Part shown: in pieces, positions 6,495 through 6,531 of the stretch
Position numbering within the stretch: the stretch's first letter is position 1
How the letters are laid out: the number at the start of each line of letters is the position of its first letter
Source: Lautropia sp.
Lineage (GTDB): Bacteria > Pseudomonadota > Gammaproteobacteria > Burkholderiales > Burkholderiaceae_E
NCBI GenBank assembly: GCA_013813615.1
Contig: JACCRJ010000648.1
Coordinates: 1 to 6,531, forward strand
DNA length: 6,531 bases
Direction: 5' to 3'
Made by a program: the position numbers and the translations under genes
The notes under the pieces: generated by a model
What the model saw: the letters and a program-made list of their open reading frames with translations, nothing else
What the model was told of the DNA's origin: nothing
The model's database searches: none

Positions 6495-6531
6495 GTGCCC
6501 CCTTTCACCCAGGCGCTGATCATCGCCAATG
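6495..6531 (+). CDS. Start of a further gene, possibly a rhomboid-family intramembrane protease (partial)
   Basis: A GTG start at 6495 is preceded by GAGG with 5 nt spacing (CACGAGGTTGCCGTG), and the frame stays open to the right edge. Only 12 residues are visible: MPPFTQALIIAN. A short M-P-P-x-T-x-A-L-[IL]-I-A-N opening leading into a first membrane helix is the way many proteobacterial rhomboid-family serine proteases begin, so that is the best guess from memory. The catalytic Ser/His region is outside the window. The existence of a gene start is moderately supported; its identity is tentative. Confidence 0.45.
   Translation, partial: MPPFTQALIIAN

Noticed and set aside
1..6531. CRISPR array, tRNA, transposase, toxin-antitoxin or phage genes
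   Set aside because: No spaced direct repeats, no tRNA-like cloverleaf noticed by eye, no mobile-element proteins or terminal repeats seen; composition is uniform along the window.

Overview
The window is high-GC DNA (roughly two thirds G+C by eye) with tightly packed genes. It most resembles a beta-proteobacterial (Burkholderiales-like) chromosome. This is an inference from the protein families, the GC-biased codon use and the lipoprotein of the 'cysteine followed by poly-glycine' style common in that group. There is no rRNA, tRNA, transposase, integrase, CRISPR array or other sign of a mobile region, so it reads as ordinary core/accessory chromosome.

Layout, left to right. (1) 1-1304, minus: the N-terminal 434 codons of an NADP-type malic enzyme (maeB), running off the left edge. 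(2) 1377-3674, minus: a 765-residue predicted lipoprotein with a lipobox cysteine, nine consecutive glycines, a carboxypeptidase-regulatory-like N-terminal region and a C-terminal part resembling RCC1 beta-propeller repeats. It lies 72 bp upstream of maeB on the same strand. (3) 3675-3824: a divergent promoter region. (4) 3825-5372, plus: a YihY/BrkB-family inner-membrane protein with a winged-helix-like cytoplasmic domain and an acidic low-complexity tail. (5) 5412-6338, minus: a CbpA-type DnaJ co-chaperone, convergent with the YihY gene across only 39 bp. (6) 6339-6494: a divergent intergenic region with several short palindromes. (7) 6495 to the right edge, plus: the first 12 codons of a further gene, possibly a rhomboid-family protease.

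The genes do not form an obvious single pathway. They are central carbon metabolism (malate to pyruvate with NADPH), an uncharacterised surface lipoprotein, an uncharacterised membrane protein and a general stress co-chaperone. No clear new multi-gene system is visible. The item most worth a second look is the lipoprotein, whose function cannot be read from the sequence and whose domain combination is unusual. Smaller points are the long C-terminal extension of the YihY protein, the absence of a cbpM partner directly after cbpA, and a possible near-leaderless cbpA promoter.
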